Shown piece by piece: positions 10,771 through 23,074 of a stretch of 64,000 nt of DNA. The translations under genes and the position numbers were made by a program. The stretch's first letter is position 1. Each line of letters opens with the position of its first letter. This DNA is from Erodium maritimum (taxonomy: Eukaryota > Streptophyta > Magnoliopsida > Geraniales > Geraniaceae), in NCBI GenBank assembly GCA_963921825.1, contig OY997595.1, positions 20,391,228-20,455,227 on the forward strand. The letters run 5' to 3'. The notes under the pieces are model-generated. The model worked only from the letters and a program-made list of their open reading frames with translations. It was not told the DNA's origin and searched no databases.

Positions 10771-12360
10771 ATGACCAAACACACGGCTGCGTCTGATGTC
10801 CTCTCTTTTTCTTCGTTTTGTACCACTTTGATCCCCTTGTATGAACAATACAGCAAAGTAGTTGCAGATGTAAATGTTGCAACTAGAGACAAAAAGGCTT
10901 TCCAAAGTGCTACACTATCGTAGGATTCGATGATTGCTCCTGTTCGTGATTCTGGGGCATCAGAGAAGCGCCAAGCCTGTAAGGTTAAGGTCCGTAAGGG
11001 TCCGACAAAGGAAAAGAATGAAGCGGAGAAGGCTGATCTCGTCTCGGACCATGGCCCTTTTCGTCGTACCAAACGGAAGCGAAGGCGATCGTCCGTTGAG
11101 GTTTCTGCTCAGATCGCAACACCTTCTGGTTCTACAGATTTGGCAGGACCCGATACCAATATTTCGGGTTCTGACAAAATGGAATCAGGTAGTAAAGCGT
11201 GCCCGGAGTTTTCCAAATCTCCGGTCATTGTTGAGCATGCTTTAGTTCTTCGAGTTGGTGTAGAGACGAAGACGGTTTTTGATGCGAAGCAACCGGTAGC
11301 ATCGAAGGTTTTTCGTCGGCCTCGGGCAGTAAGAAACGGTAGGTTCGTAGAACAAGAGGACGAGATTTTTGTGAACAACTTACCTTTCGAATCGTCAGAA
11401 GAATGGACTCGAAATGTGTTCAGTCCCTTTGGTACAATTGTGTCCATAAACGTTCCCAAACGACCGAACCAAAGTGGTCGATACTTTGGTTTTGTTCGAT
11501 TTGATTTAAAAGGAGCAGCGGCTAAGGCGATCGAGGTTTTGAATGGGTTTAAAATCGATGGTTACATATTATTTGTCGCCATGGCTTGGCGTCGACGGAC
11601 GATTACAACCGTTGCGGCATCTCCGAGGAGACACTGTCTCTGAGGTTCAAGAACAGAACATGTTGGAGGAGCACTCGCCGGCAAAGTTAACTATGGATGA
11701 GAACGTTTTGAGCTCGTCAGAGAATACCTCGGGAGGGATTTTGGCGCAATGTACTGACGGGGAGTCTTTAGGTTTCGCCGGGACTCGTTTGAATTGGGTG
11801 AGCACAGTAATGCTCCTATTTCTCAAGCAAAGTCGATTTCTTCGGATGGCACGGTTCAGAATTTTCGTGATCTTCTCACCGATGTTTCTGGGGATTGCAA
11901 TTTGAATGGGAAGGAGATTTTAACTGTTGGTAAAGATCGTGGCGTATCGAAAGAAGAGGCGTTGCGTGTTGTGGATGGAACTTGGACGGTTCAATCCGTG
12001 TATGGGCCTGGCCAAGGTTGTGCTCAGTCCAGTTCAGAAGACGCAGGGCTTGCGTCAGGGATTGTTCTTGGCCTAGTCTAGTCCATTTCTGATACTCAAC
12101 AAAAGCTGGAAGTGGCTAAAATTTTTGAGTCGATTGAACAACAGGTGGCATCTCCGTGGAAGGATGCACTTGTTAAATCGAAGCGAGTGAGTCACCCACC
12201 TAAGCATTTAACGGAATGCTATACCTTGATGTGTAAACCAAAGGTCTTTGACCGGGAAAGATATATTCGTCTCGTCGATATTGAGAAATAGGTTGAACAA
12301 GGCCGAATGGGAAATGGAAAATCTCAAATCGTAGCTTCGTCTCAGGGAATTGACGCATAG
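10771..12360 (+). pseudogene. LINE ORF1-like RRM protein (broken)
   Basis: The ATG at 10771 opens MTKHTAASDVLSFSSF. It is chosen because the following residues align with the N-terminus of the inverted paralogue at 12894 (LPFSTFCSTLISLYDEY versus LSFSSFCTTLIPLYEQY). One in-frame TAG at 10921 interrupts the frame, which then runs to 11643. Residues after a basic stretch (RRTKRKRRRSS) form one RRM with RNP2 IFVNNL and RNP1 RYFGFVRF, both in good condition. After the RRM the coding sequence shifts frame near 11600 and 11790 and has stops at 12079 and later. The role by family is RNA binding in a LINE ribonucleoprotein. A host RNA-binding gene is a less likely alternative because the tail and duplications point to retroposition. 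Confidence 0.7.
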
Positions 12361-12610
12361 ACTAAATTTCGTGATTTGCCTGCCAAGAAGTAGAAGGCGA
12401 CGACTCGCGTTTAGCGGGGTTTTTTCCTTTCTTTGTATGTTTTTGTTCCCTGTTTTTTCTGTTTAGAAACGGTTTGGCCTTTTGGCTCCCCTTAGTTGAG
12501 CCCCTCTTAATCGTTGGTTCTCACCCTGATTCTTTTTGAATCAGGGCATTCCGTTTCATTTTTAGAATCAGTTTTATTAATAAATTTTCGAGCTTATCAA
12601 AAAAACATCC

Positions 12611-12894
12611 TTAAGTTGTCCCTCTACGGTAAGACGAGATGCACCGTTCAATCTGACAGGATCATTGCGAGTAGTAGACGGAGTCACAGAGCCATGAATG
12701 CCAACAACCTCCAGCTTGGCGGATCTATTGCGACGGCGACCCTTCTGAGCACCGATAACTTTCGATCCTGAGATGTCCGCATGCTTCTCTCTAAACTTTT
12801 TGTCACTAAAATTAACAGGATCTGTAATTTTGCAATACTCATCATACAAGGAGATCAAGGTCGAACAAAAAGTAGAGAAAGGAAGGAGAACCAT
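12611..12894 (-). pseudogene. RRM-type LINE ORF1 remnant, N-terminal part (older copy)
   Basis: The minus-strand ATG at 12892-12894 opens MVLLPFSTFCSTLISLYDEY, homologous to the start of the plus-strand ORF1 at 10771. The frame is open until the plus-strand LINE insertion. A basic segment (KGRRRNRSAK) follows, as in the paralogue. Its continuation is at 10495 and below. Frame continuity across the inserted element is the best evidence that the two pieces are one gene. Confidence 0.65.
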
Positions 12895-13522
12895 TTTGTT
12901 ACTCGAATTTTCCAGTTGGAGTTGTTGTTGCTACAAGATGAGAACCTACACTCAATTGCAACGAGAGCTGGCCTGCGAATCCCGACAACCGGAGACTTGT
13001 GAACCTGAATCGCCACAATCAAGCGAAGAAATAGTGAATGATCAATGGCCTGACTGTACCTCTGTTATGAATCGATATGGGATTCGATTGACAGGGAACC
13101 CACACCAGCAGAATGAGACTGATAAAGCAACGTCGTTGATCCGGGATTGACGACCTCCAAAGAGAGCCTTCGCCGATCGTAGATTTAGCAAACCACCATC
13201 AGCGAGCCAAGAAGTTAACCCTCATCTCTGAATCGTGATCTTGGAGAGGAACTCACGAGAGGACCGGGCGGCCAAGGGTGGGAAACAATCGGTGACCCTG
13301 AATCTGAAATGGCAACCACCGACAACAAACTGTGGCTGAGAATCCGATGTCCTATTCCGGCAACGACCCAACCAACGATAGTGGTTGCTATCAACCGAAC
13401 GACGAGATCACTAAATAGGCTCGGGTTCGATGATCTCCACCAGCAAGGGGTGGGTTGAGACCACGTTGTCCAGAAGATTGACGACGCCGGCCAGAAACAC
13501 TCTGACGAAGCCACTGATGGGG
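12895..13522 (-). other. Probable 5' region of the older LINE
   Basis: GC-richer sequence upstream of the minus-strand ORF1 start. No gene is supported; overlapping short frames on both strands show no domain. It ends at the insertion site of copia element B. Confidence 0.4.
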
Positions 13523-13527
13523 GCGCT

Positions 13528-13970
13528 TGTTAGGTGTGTGTGAAACCTAATTTCATCACATGGGCTGCCGTGGGCCCCCACTTCACCCACCAAAGACCCT
13601 TCTCATTCACGTGGACCCTACACTTCACCTACCATTGAATTTCTGATTTTGTATGCCTATATAAGGCATGGTGCAGCCGTGTATTGTACAAGGTAAAACA
13701 AGAGTTGTGTGTGTAGAAAAATCAGAAGAGAAAAGGGTATAAGGTGAGGCAGAGCACAATTGTGTGCGTGAGAGAGAAAAGTGTAGACTGCTATTAGGTT
13801 GTAAACCAAATACTCCATTGGAGATTATAGTGAAAGCTTTGCAGGCGGCAATTGGACGTAGCTCCTATTCTGGGAGTGAACCAGTATAAATCTCTGGTGT
13901 CTTTTTTCTTTTATCGTCTTTTATTGTTCATAGTTCTTTGGGGACATGAATTAGGGTTTAATTCCTTTCA
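13528..13970 (+). repeat. B 5' LTR
   Basis: A 443-bp LTR, TGTTAGG...TTTCA, matching 30553-30994 with a modest number of differences. A TATA box (TATATAA, 13658-13664) lies where U3 should end. Confidence 0.93.
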
Positions 13971-13972
13971 AC

Positions 13973-13984
13973 TGGTATTAGAGA
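13973..13984 (+). other. B primer binding site
   Basis: TGGTATTAGAGA lies two bases after the 5' LTR. It matches the initiator tRNA-Met complement (TGGTATCAGAG) with one C-to-T difference. Confidence 0.85.
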
Positions 13985-14013
13985 ACTGGTTTGTGTTCAC
14001 GATTTAGAAGACG

Positions 14014-14617
14014 ATGGCTGGCGACGTTGGTTCTGCTCACGGGATGGGGAGATTCGACGGTACCGATTTTGCGTTCTGGAAAATGCAAATGGAAGATCAC
14101 CTATACGGTAAAAAGCTACATGTGCCTCTAACGGAGAAGTCGGAAAAGATGGATGATGGTGAGTGCGCTCTTCTGGATCGACAAGTTATGGGGGTTGTGC
14201 GATTAACCCTGTCAAAAAACGTCGCACACAACGTGGCGAAGGAGACGACCACTGCAGGCATGATGAAGGTCATGTCCGACATGTATGAGAAATCTTCTGC
14301 AAATAACAAGGTATTTCTTATGAAAAAGCTTTTTTATTTGAGAATGGAAGAAAATGGATATGTTGCTGCACATATGAATGATTTCAATACAATTATTAAT
14401 CAACTGTCATCTGTGGAAATTGACTTTGATGACGAGATTCGTGCCCTAATTTTATTGGCGTCTCTACCACCGAGTTGGGAGCCCATGAGGGCAGCGGTAA
14501 GCAATTCCGTTGGGAATGCAAAATTAAAGTTCACAGATGTTAGAGATCGTGTTCTGGCTGAGGAAGTCAAAAGGAACGATGCAGGCGAGAGCTCTTCCAA
14601 TTCTGCCTTGAATGTGG
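14014..14617 (+). pseudogene. B gag, N-terminal part
   Basis: The ATG at 14014, 30 bases after the primer binding site, opens MAGDVGSAHGMGRFDG followed by a copia gag domain (FWKMQMEDHLY, then VAHNVAKE and LLASLPPSW). The frame is open until A2 enters at 14618 and resumes in phase at 24752 after removal of the element and one TGTGG. Gag forms the cytoplasmic virus-like particle in this family. This part has no stop of its own. Confidence 0.88.
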
Positions 14618-16300
14618 TGTTGGGTCTCGAGGTAGGGTTGGAGATGAACAACCTCGCAGCGGAAAATCAATAAAAACCAAGAGACGATTAAAACCATGAA
14701 ACAACTAACAAAGAATGGATTCACAAGAGAAAAATGCCGCACTATCTCTTACCAAAATAAGAACACCGGTTAACGAATGATTGACTTGAGTCTCCAAGAT
14801 GCCTACGTATCCACATGGGAATCAAAGCCACATAGTTCTTCTCTTTGAGGACTCAAGAACACAAAATGGAGGTGGAAACTAGCCAAACCCGAAATGGCCA
14901 TGGAAGAGGGAGAGAAAATGTGTTTCCTATTCTTGTCTTGTGTTTGTTATGTTGAAAAAAGATGACTTAAACATAACAAAACCCATACTTGTCCAACTAA
15001 AGGCATGGGACAAGTATGGTGTCAAGTAAAGTGTAAATAGGACAAAGTATGGCAAGACAAGATTGGGTTAGGTGGTGAATCACCAACACCTTAATCCTTG
15101 TCTTGCTTACTTAGTACTAATTAATCAAGACTTGATTAATTAGTTGCATGGGCCTTGGTTGCATGGGCCTTTCATGGGCCTCTTGGAACATGGCCCGTGG
15201 CCATTTCCAACGAGGTCCCATGATTCGCTCATCGCCTCCAAACCTTCCATACCGGAAATGTCCAACATTATCCGACGCGATCAATCCCAAGACTCCAAGC
15301 CTTGTCTCGATCCGTAAAGTGCTATTCACTTACGGGCACATGACCCAAAACCCAGTTTTGGTCATGTCCCGAGACAACTCCCTTTTGGCCATTCTCCATA
15401 AATGTGTCAATGAGTTTCATCCTCCAGTGTGACCCTTAGGTTTATGCATGTCAATAGATCAACATAAAATCCCATTTTACTTGATCCTATTTAAGTGGCG
15501 ACTAACGAGACTTTAGTATTGCCTGACACTGCATAGCGAATCGATCCTGTCGATTCTAACCTTTCCGTCATCCCTGTCATTATCCTTTTATCTTCGATAT
15601 CCTGATTGAGATAAGGCATATAGTCGTCATCCTTATTATTCTCAATCACCGTTCCTTGATATGTGAGATGATTGAAGATATGATACCCAGTATCATGTGC
15701 ATGGCCATGCTATTCTTTCAGTCACTCTCGATCAAGCGGCCGAGAACCGATATCTTTCCCATACCTCAGTATGAGGGATAAATCCCTTAGCCGCCTTTCG
15801 TGTCACTCATGTAGCCCGTCCCCAAGCCAATCCTGGCCGTTATGGAAGCCCTGTTACGGAGAACGTTAGGCTCAGGTCAAACTCAGTTGTTGACTACATA
15901 GCGATCACAAAGACTCCTTGGTCTAAGGATACATGACAAGCTACGACACTGAATATGTTCATGACTTAATCTATGGCACATATTCAGGGCGGGTCGTCCA
16001 ATATCATGTCCCACATGATATCTATGATCAGACTCCGGAATCCCATTCCAATGACTAACAGAACGTAAGCCATAAAGAGCCATCTTTCATACTAGTCGCG
16101 TCTAGTGAAGCTTTGTTGACTAGGGACCCATCGAGTGTGATCTATCTCGATCTATGGTTCTATTCGCATGGTGGGCATAGATCAGAGCACACATCGATGT
16201 ATTACTCCAACACATAAGTAATATAAAGCCGCTTTAATTTTATTGCTAACGATGATATATACATTTGGACATTTAGGATTGAACTATGGGCACTAAGACT
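14618..16300 (-). repeat. A2 3' LTR (end altered)
   Basis: Matches the family A LTR to GGCACTAAGACT and then runs straight into CTACATGTCTAACATG instead of AACA plus the polypurine tract. The same junction is found in A5. Confidence 0.9.
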
Positions 16301-19064
16301 CTACATGTCTAACATGTTCCAATCTAAACTCCAATATGTCCCCATCGACTTTACATGTCTAACATGTTCAGGCAGTGACACTGCCTTAGTCAAAGGGTTG
16401 GCTATGTTATCATCTGTTGCAATATATGTTATCTTCACTTCACCTCAGTTCAGTATTTCTCTGATGAGGTTGATACGCCGCAGTACATGTTTGGATTTGT
16501 TATGCGATATGGGCTTTTAGCTTGCGCAATGGCCCTTGTGTTGTCGCAAAATGGATTCACCGGGCTGGATTGGTTTTTAATTACACCCAGCCCTACCATA
16601 AATTTCCAAATCCACATAGCCTCCTTAGCTTCCTCTGCAGCATCCATGTACTTGGCCTCTATCGTAGATTCGGCAATGGTATCTTGCTTTACGCTCTCCC
16701 AGCTAAAGCTCTGCCATTCAGCGTAAACACATATCCTGACTGACTTCTAAAGTCATCTGGATTTGTCTTGGAAAACTAGCGTCTACTCATCCTTCGACGA
16801 CTAGTTCAGCATCATCTTTCCCCTGGGTTAGAATGATGTCTGCTGGTACAACATAATGCTTCCGAGACGTCCGGTCTCATACATGTCATGGCATATATGA
16901 TCGATCCTACCTCTAGGCGCATAGGATTCTCATCATCATTTTCAGCTCATCAGCTGTCTTAGGACACCGAGTCTTGTTGAGATAAATGCCTTGACTAGTG
17001 GGTAAGAGTACTTTCTTTGAATCGAGCATTAAGAACCTACTCAATGCCTTGTTCACATAGGTTCCCTGACTTAAATCCAAGACCCTCTTGGTGCGATCTC
17101 TACATATCTTAATCCCTAAGATATAAGAAGGATCGCCTAAGTCATTTATTGAAAAACACTTCCTCAACCAAGCTTTAGTCTCGTGCAAGGTTGGGATGTC
17201 GTTTTCAATGAGAACCAGAAAGGTAATCTTGCTCCCACTAGCCTTCTTATAAACGCAAGATTCATCCTCGCTTTTGATTAAGCCAAATCCAATTACAGCT
17301 TCATCAAAACGAAGGATTCAACTCCGAGAAGTTCATTTCGATCCATAAATGGATTTCCCTTTTATCTTCGATATCCTGATTGAGATAAGGCATAAAGTCG
17401 TCATCCTTATTATTCTCAATCACCGTTCCTTGATATGTGAGATGATTGAAGATATGATACCCAGTATCATGTGCATGGCCATGCTATTCTTTCAGTCACT
17501 CTCGATCAAGCGGCCGAGAACCGATATCTTTCCCATACCTCAGTATGAGGGATAAATCCCTTAGCCGCCTTTCGTGTCACTCATGTAGCCCGTCCCCAAG
17601 CCAATCCTGGCCGTTATGGAAGCCCTGTTACGGAGAACGTTAGGCTCAGGTCAAACTCAGTTGTTGACTACATAGCGATCACAAAGACTCCTTGGTCTAA
17701 GGATACATGACAAGCTACGACACTGAATATGTTCATGACTTAATCTATGGCACATATTCAGGGCGGGTCGTCCAATATCATGTCCCACATGATATCTATG
17801 ATCAGACTCCGGAATCCCATTCCAATGACTAACAGAACGTAAGCCATAAAGAGCCATCTTTCATACTAGTCGCGTCTAGTGAAGCTTTGTTGACTAGGGA
17901 CCCATCGAGTGTGATCTATCTCGATCTATGGTTCTATTCGCATGGTGGGCATAGATCAGAGCACACATCGATATATTACTCCAACACATAAGTAATATAA
18001 AGCCGCTTTAATTTTATTGCTAACGATGATATATACATTTGGACATTTAGGATTGAACTATGGGCACTAAGACTCTACATGTCTAACATGTTCCAATCTA
18101 AACTCCAATATGTCCCCATCGACTTTACATGTCTAACATGTTCAGGCAGTGACACTGCCTTAGTCAAAGGGTTGGCTATGTTATCATCTGTTGCAATATA
18201 TGTTATCTTCACTTCACCTCAGTTCAGTATTTCTCTGATGAGGTTGATACGCCGCAGTACATGTTTGGATTTGTTATGCGATATGGGCTTTTAGCTTGCG
18301 CAATGGCCCTTGTGTTGTCGCAAAATGGATTCACCGGGCTGGATTGGTTTTTAATTACACCCAGCCCTACCATAAATTTCCAAATCCACATAGCCTCCTT
18401 AGCTTCCTCTGCAGCATCCATGTACTTGGCCTCTGTCGTAGATTCGGCAATGGTATCTTGCTTTACGCTCTCCCAGCTAAAGCTCTGCCATTCAGCGTAA
18501 ACACATATCCTGACTGACTTCTAAAGTCATCTGGATTTGTCTTGGAAAACTAGCGTCTACTCATCCTTCGACGACTAGTTCAGCATCATCTTTCCCCCGG
18601 GTTAGAATGATGTCTGATGGTACAACATAAGGCTTCCGAGACGTCCGGTCTCATACATGTCATGGCATATATGACCGAGTCTTGTTGAGATAAATGCCTT
18701 GACTAGTGGGTAAGAGTACTTTCTTTGAATCGAGCATTAAGAACCTACTCAATGCCTTGTTCACATAGGTTCCCTGACTTAAATCCAAGACCCTCTTGGT
18801 GCGATCTCTACATATCTTAATCCCTAAGATATAAGAAGCATCGCCTAAGTCATTTATTGAAAAACACTTCCTCAACCAAGCTTTAGTCTCGTGCAAGGTT
18901 GGGATGTCGTTTTCAATGAGAACCAGAAAGGTAATCTTGCTCCCACTAGCCTTCTTATAAACGCAAGATTCATCCTCGCTTTTGATTAAGCCAAATCCAA
19001 TTACAGCTTCATCAAAACGAAGGATTCAACTCCGAGAAGTTCATTTCGATCCATAAATGGATTT
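15583..19064 (-). repeat. Tandem duplication within A2
   Basis: Two copies of a segment of about 1,774 bp, from the middle of the 3' LTR through the RNase H and reverse transcriptase end. The break is at 17356/17357, where ATAAATGGATTTC joins CCTTTTATC. The copies differ at roughly six positions, and copy 2 lacks 66 bp near 18674. A partial LTR therefore sits in the middle of the coding region. Confidence 0.9.
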
Positions 19065-21532
19065 CAACAACTTATAAATCTTTCCTTTATTCTTCGGATC
19101 GTCAAAACCTTTGGGCCGAGACATGCAAACGTACTTAGTTAAATTTCCATTTAGGAAAGCGGTTTTGACATCCACTTGCCATATCTCGTAATTATGATAC
19201 GCAATTATGTCAAGAAGAATTTGGATCGATTTTGACCATAGCCACTAAGGAGAAGGTTTCCTCATAGTCAATCCATTGGATCTGCCTATAACCTTTCGCC
19301 ACTAGTTCAGCTTTATAGGTCAGAGGGTTGCCGTCCATGTCCATCTTTACCTTGAAGATCCATTTGCATCCGATGGTCCTCCCACCATTGATGGGATCAA
19401 CCGGTTACCAGACTCGGTTGTCCGACATGGATTGCATTTCCTCCCTCATGGCTCCCAACCATAACTCGGAGTCGGGCCCATCCACGACTTCCTAAAAGGT
19501 GGCTGGATCATCGTGATCCACCATGACTTCATTGTAACCCCGGATACCATATCTTGGAGGTGGAAGATTGATCCTTTCAAATCGCATTGGACCTTCCGGA
19601 ATTGTAACAGGAATTGGTTCTTGCTCTACGACAATCTCTGGCTCGTTTCTACTGGGTTGTCAATTGGTTTAGACATATCTATACCATCCTGAATTTCTTC
19701 GAGATGCACAGTCCTCCCAATGACGTCTTTGGAAACAAAACTCCTTTTCCATAAAGACCCCACCCCAAGCGACGAACACCATGTTATCACTGGGATTGTA
19801 GAAGTAGTATCCCCTTGTTTCTTTGGGATACCACACGAAGGTGCATATCTCAGATCTTGGTTCGAGCTTAATCGAAACCAAATGTTTCACATGCCCCGCA
19901 ACCACAAATCTTTAGGAAAGACAAAGCGGGCATCATCCCGTACCATTTTAATACAGTATCCCTTCCACACCCTTCGTCGAAGCCCGATTCACTGTGAATG
20001 CAGTCGTCTCTAGAGCATAATCCCAGAAAGAGATTGGGAGATCAGTCCAACTAATAATGGAACGGATCATTGTCTAACAATGTCCGATTTCTCCGTTTGG
20101 CTACACCTTTCATCTACAGTGTCCCAGGAGGAGTCCATTCCAAAAGGATCCCATTCTCTTTTAGATGATCTAATAACTCTGTGGTCAAGTATTTTCCACC
20201 TCGATCCAATCGAAGTGCCTTAATACCTTTGTCGAACTGGTTTTCTACTTTAGTCTTAAACTCTTTGAATTTATCAAAAGCTTCAGACTTATGTCTCAGC
20301 GAATAGACATAGCCATATTTACTTTAATCATCAGTAAATGTGATAAAGTAGCTAAAACCCCTCCTGGCAAGTGAACTTATTGGTCTACACACATTCGAGT
20401 ATATCAGCCCCAATAATTCACCCGCCCTTTCATCGCGATCGATAAAAGGGCACTTTAGTCATTTTGCCCATCAAACAAACCTTGCACCTATCGATCGAAT
20501 GGAATTCGAATGAACCTGAAAGTCCGCACTTCTGAAGTGCTGATAGGCGCTTCTTGTTTATGCGACCCAAATGACAGTACCATAACAGAGTTAGGTTTAA
20601 ATCGTTGGATTTAGACCTCTTGGTATTAACGGAATATATAGAACTTGAAGCATTGTTACCCATATCTAATATGTACAATCCTCCAACCATGTCAGTACTG
20701 GTATAAAACATATCATTGCATAGAACATTGAAAACTCCATTTCCAATATTAACATTATATCCTTCCTTGTCAAACACGGATACAGATATAATATTCCTAC
20801 TAAAAGTAGGTATGCAATATACATTATACAGTACTAAGACAAGGCCTCTTGGCAAAGCAAGACTCATGGATCCTACAGCAGTTGCCACAACTCTGAGGTC
20901 CACATCGTGGTTTCCAAACCTCTCCTACTTTCAGCCACCATATATAAGTGCATGTGTGAGATTCATTCCTGGTATCTAATACCCATGAATCTTTGGAAGT
21001 AGAGAGATGTAGCTCTATAGAGTTAATACCGGATGAAGGCACGGTCCCACCGCCCTTCCTTAGATCATCCAGGTTTCCTGATGAAGGCGTAGTCCTACTG
21101 CCCTTCTTCAGATCATCCACGCTATTTGATGAAGGCGCAGTCCCACTGCCCTTCTTCAGATCAGCCGTGAACTTCCTGTAATCCCGGTTCCAATGACCAG
21201 GCTATTGGCAGTAGAAGCAGACATTCTTATGTGTCTAATCTTTCCTGCCAAGTGCGCATGGGCCCCGCCCTTGCCACTTCCAATTCCCTTGTTGACCATC
21301 AGAATATCCTTGGATCCCAGATCCCTGATATATACTTCTCAGCAATTAATGACACTTCATGTAACTCTGATATGGTCTTAGAGACAACCTTGTCAAGGAC
21401 ATATTCTTTGCGTTCAGACTTGAGGACTATCCTCAAAATTCTGTACCAGTCCAAATAGTTTGTCCCATTTAGTTTGACCCTGTCAAGAATGGTTTTTAAT
21501 GACAAACTATTAATGTTCACTGAATTTGCCAT
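16301..21532 (-). pseudogene. A2 gag-pol remnant (with duplication)
   Basis: Gag starts at 21532 (MANSVNINSLSLKTIL) and is shortened as in A1. The protease triad reads DTR (about 20980). The gag-pre-integrase/integrase block (20430-20903) has the zinc-finger GHI changed to GRI. The first integrase Asp is Asn and the Glu is Lys (VAKRRN, about 20090). Reverse transcriptase and RNase H ends are present twice because of the duplication, and both copies lack the YVDD box (17209/17210 and 18917/18918). There are many stops. Confidence 0.88.
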
Positions 21533-23060
21533 TTGATCTACAACAGATAAAATTCAATCAGTAAACTGAATAAATTTTATGAAGATCAAGCTTAAACACC
21601 AACAATCGATTCTATACCTTTAGAATCTAAAACCAAGATCCTTGATTCACTCGATCAAGCTGAACGAAGGCTCACCACTCAATCGAGCTATGTAGGTAGG
21701 ACCCCGTCCAATCACATCCAATGTGACTCTTGGCTAGGGTATGTACTTAAGTACACGGCTTACCCTATCTGATACCCTAACTCAACCCTAGCTGAGAATC
21801 GTAGTCGGGTCCACCAATTTTCAACTATGACCCGCCACTATGTAGGTGCTCCGCTAAGGCGCACGACACCCACATATGTCGTCCAAACCTACTACCCCGC
21901 TTTCCCATGGATGCTCCGCTAAGGCGCACGACACCCATAGGACGGGGAGGTAGTAAGGTGTTGAGAATTGGGAGGTATCGGACATGACCCGTTTTTACTT
22001 GTCCGGTTGTGTTTAAAACTTTGGCACATCCTAGATGCGATGAGCACATCAACTACATTCCAAATGCAATGATGCCTCAAATTACATCCAATGTAATTCT
22101 TCCTTTGAACCCGTCAACTACATCCAATGCAATGACAGTTCTAAGGGTTCACACACAAGGATTAAAATTCCAATTTTATCTTTGCATGTGAGGTGATATG
22201 CTCGGTAAATAAAGTTAAGCATGCAATTCTAAAACACATAGAATTAGTCATGCATAAACTAAACCAAGCATAAAGTGATAAATGTGCACATAATAGCCCC
22301 CTAAACTAACTCCCACTAGCTTCTTGAGCTCCACCGACTCCAAGCCGATGCCAACACCCGAAAAGCCACCAAATGACCTTTATGCCCTTTCTTCGTCTTG
22401 AGTAAAAAATTACAATTTAATACACGACTCGCAGGTCGGGAATAAATAAATATTACAAACAAGTGGTTCGACGACCACACCTTGAAAGAATAATTACACG
22501 TTAACTCTAACGGCTCGCAGGCCGTGAAAAGCGATAAATAATTAAATCGAGCTCGGGGCTATTATGTACACCATGCCAACATCACATCACACATCGTGTT
22601 ATCAAACAAGCATGTTATCAAACATCATGTGATTTTCCGGTTTTAATTAATAGCCAAGTTTCAAAAATTTATGATGCTCGGTTTATCGAAACCGTTCAAA
22701 AATGAAACTTTTGAACATTTGATCTTCGAGTTCGTCATGACGGTTCCAAACTCGTCATAACTAACAAAACGGTTTAGCCTTGGCATATCAACCATCCAAT
22801 GGTCATGCTTGGCCTAGCTCCCGTTTGGTCCCGGTTTCGGCTCCCTGAGAGTCCCGCTCCCGAGACCCGAAAAATCAAAGTTTTTTTCAAAATTTCCAGA
22901 TTTGAAATAATTTTCAAAAATACATTTTACATGCATGAAATCCATGAACAAGAATTTAAAACATGTTATCAAACAATTTAGCAAAACAACATGCCAAAAA
23001 CGAAACTTTCAAGCAAAACCAAAACTTTGAACACCGTCTTGTGAATCCCAAAGGTAGCAC
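21533..23060 (-). other. A2 5' leader
   Basis: Homologous to the A1 leader, with the same direct repeat and palindromes. From about the equivalent of 6880 onward, toward the primer site, the A1 sequence becomes almost the same as this one. Confidence 0.7.
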
Positions 23061-23073
23061 GACTCTGATACCA
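23061..23073 (-). other. A2 primer binding site (initiator tRNA-Met)
   Basis: The minus strand reads TGGTATCAGAGTC, one base from the 5' LTR, as in A1. Confidence 0.92.
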
Positions 23074-23074
23074 C

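Larger units (their letters stand above)
10503..12610 (+). mobile_element. RRM-type LINE, ORF1 only, nested in an older LINE
   Basis: A plus-strand insertion with TTAAGTT at 10496-10502 and 12611-12617 as probable target duplication. It has a GC-rich 5' region, a tandem repeat of about 64 bp at about 10637-10750, an RRM-encoding ORF1, and a 3' end of the plant L1 kind (TTTTATTAATAAA, then CTTATC and seven A at 12599-12605, followed by CATCC). No endonuclease or reverse transcriptase is present, so ORF2 has been lost or the copy was always ORF1-only. The short tail extension between the A run and the duplication makes the exact 3' end uncertain. Confidence 0.65.

Noticed and set aside
10771-12360. 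Host RNA-binding or splicing-factor gene
   Set aside because: The A tail, probable target duplications, inverted paralogue and third copy indicate LINE ORF1 sequences.
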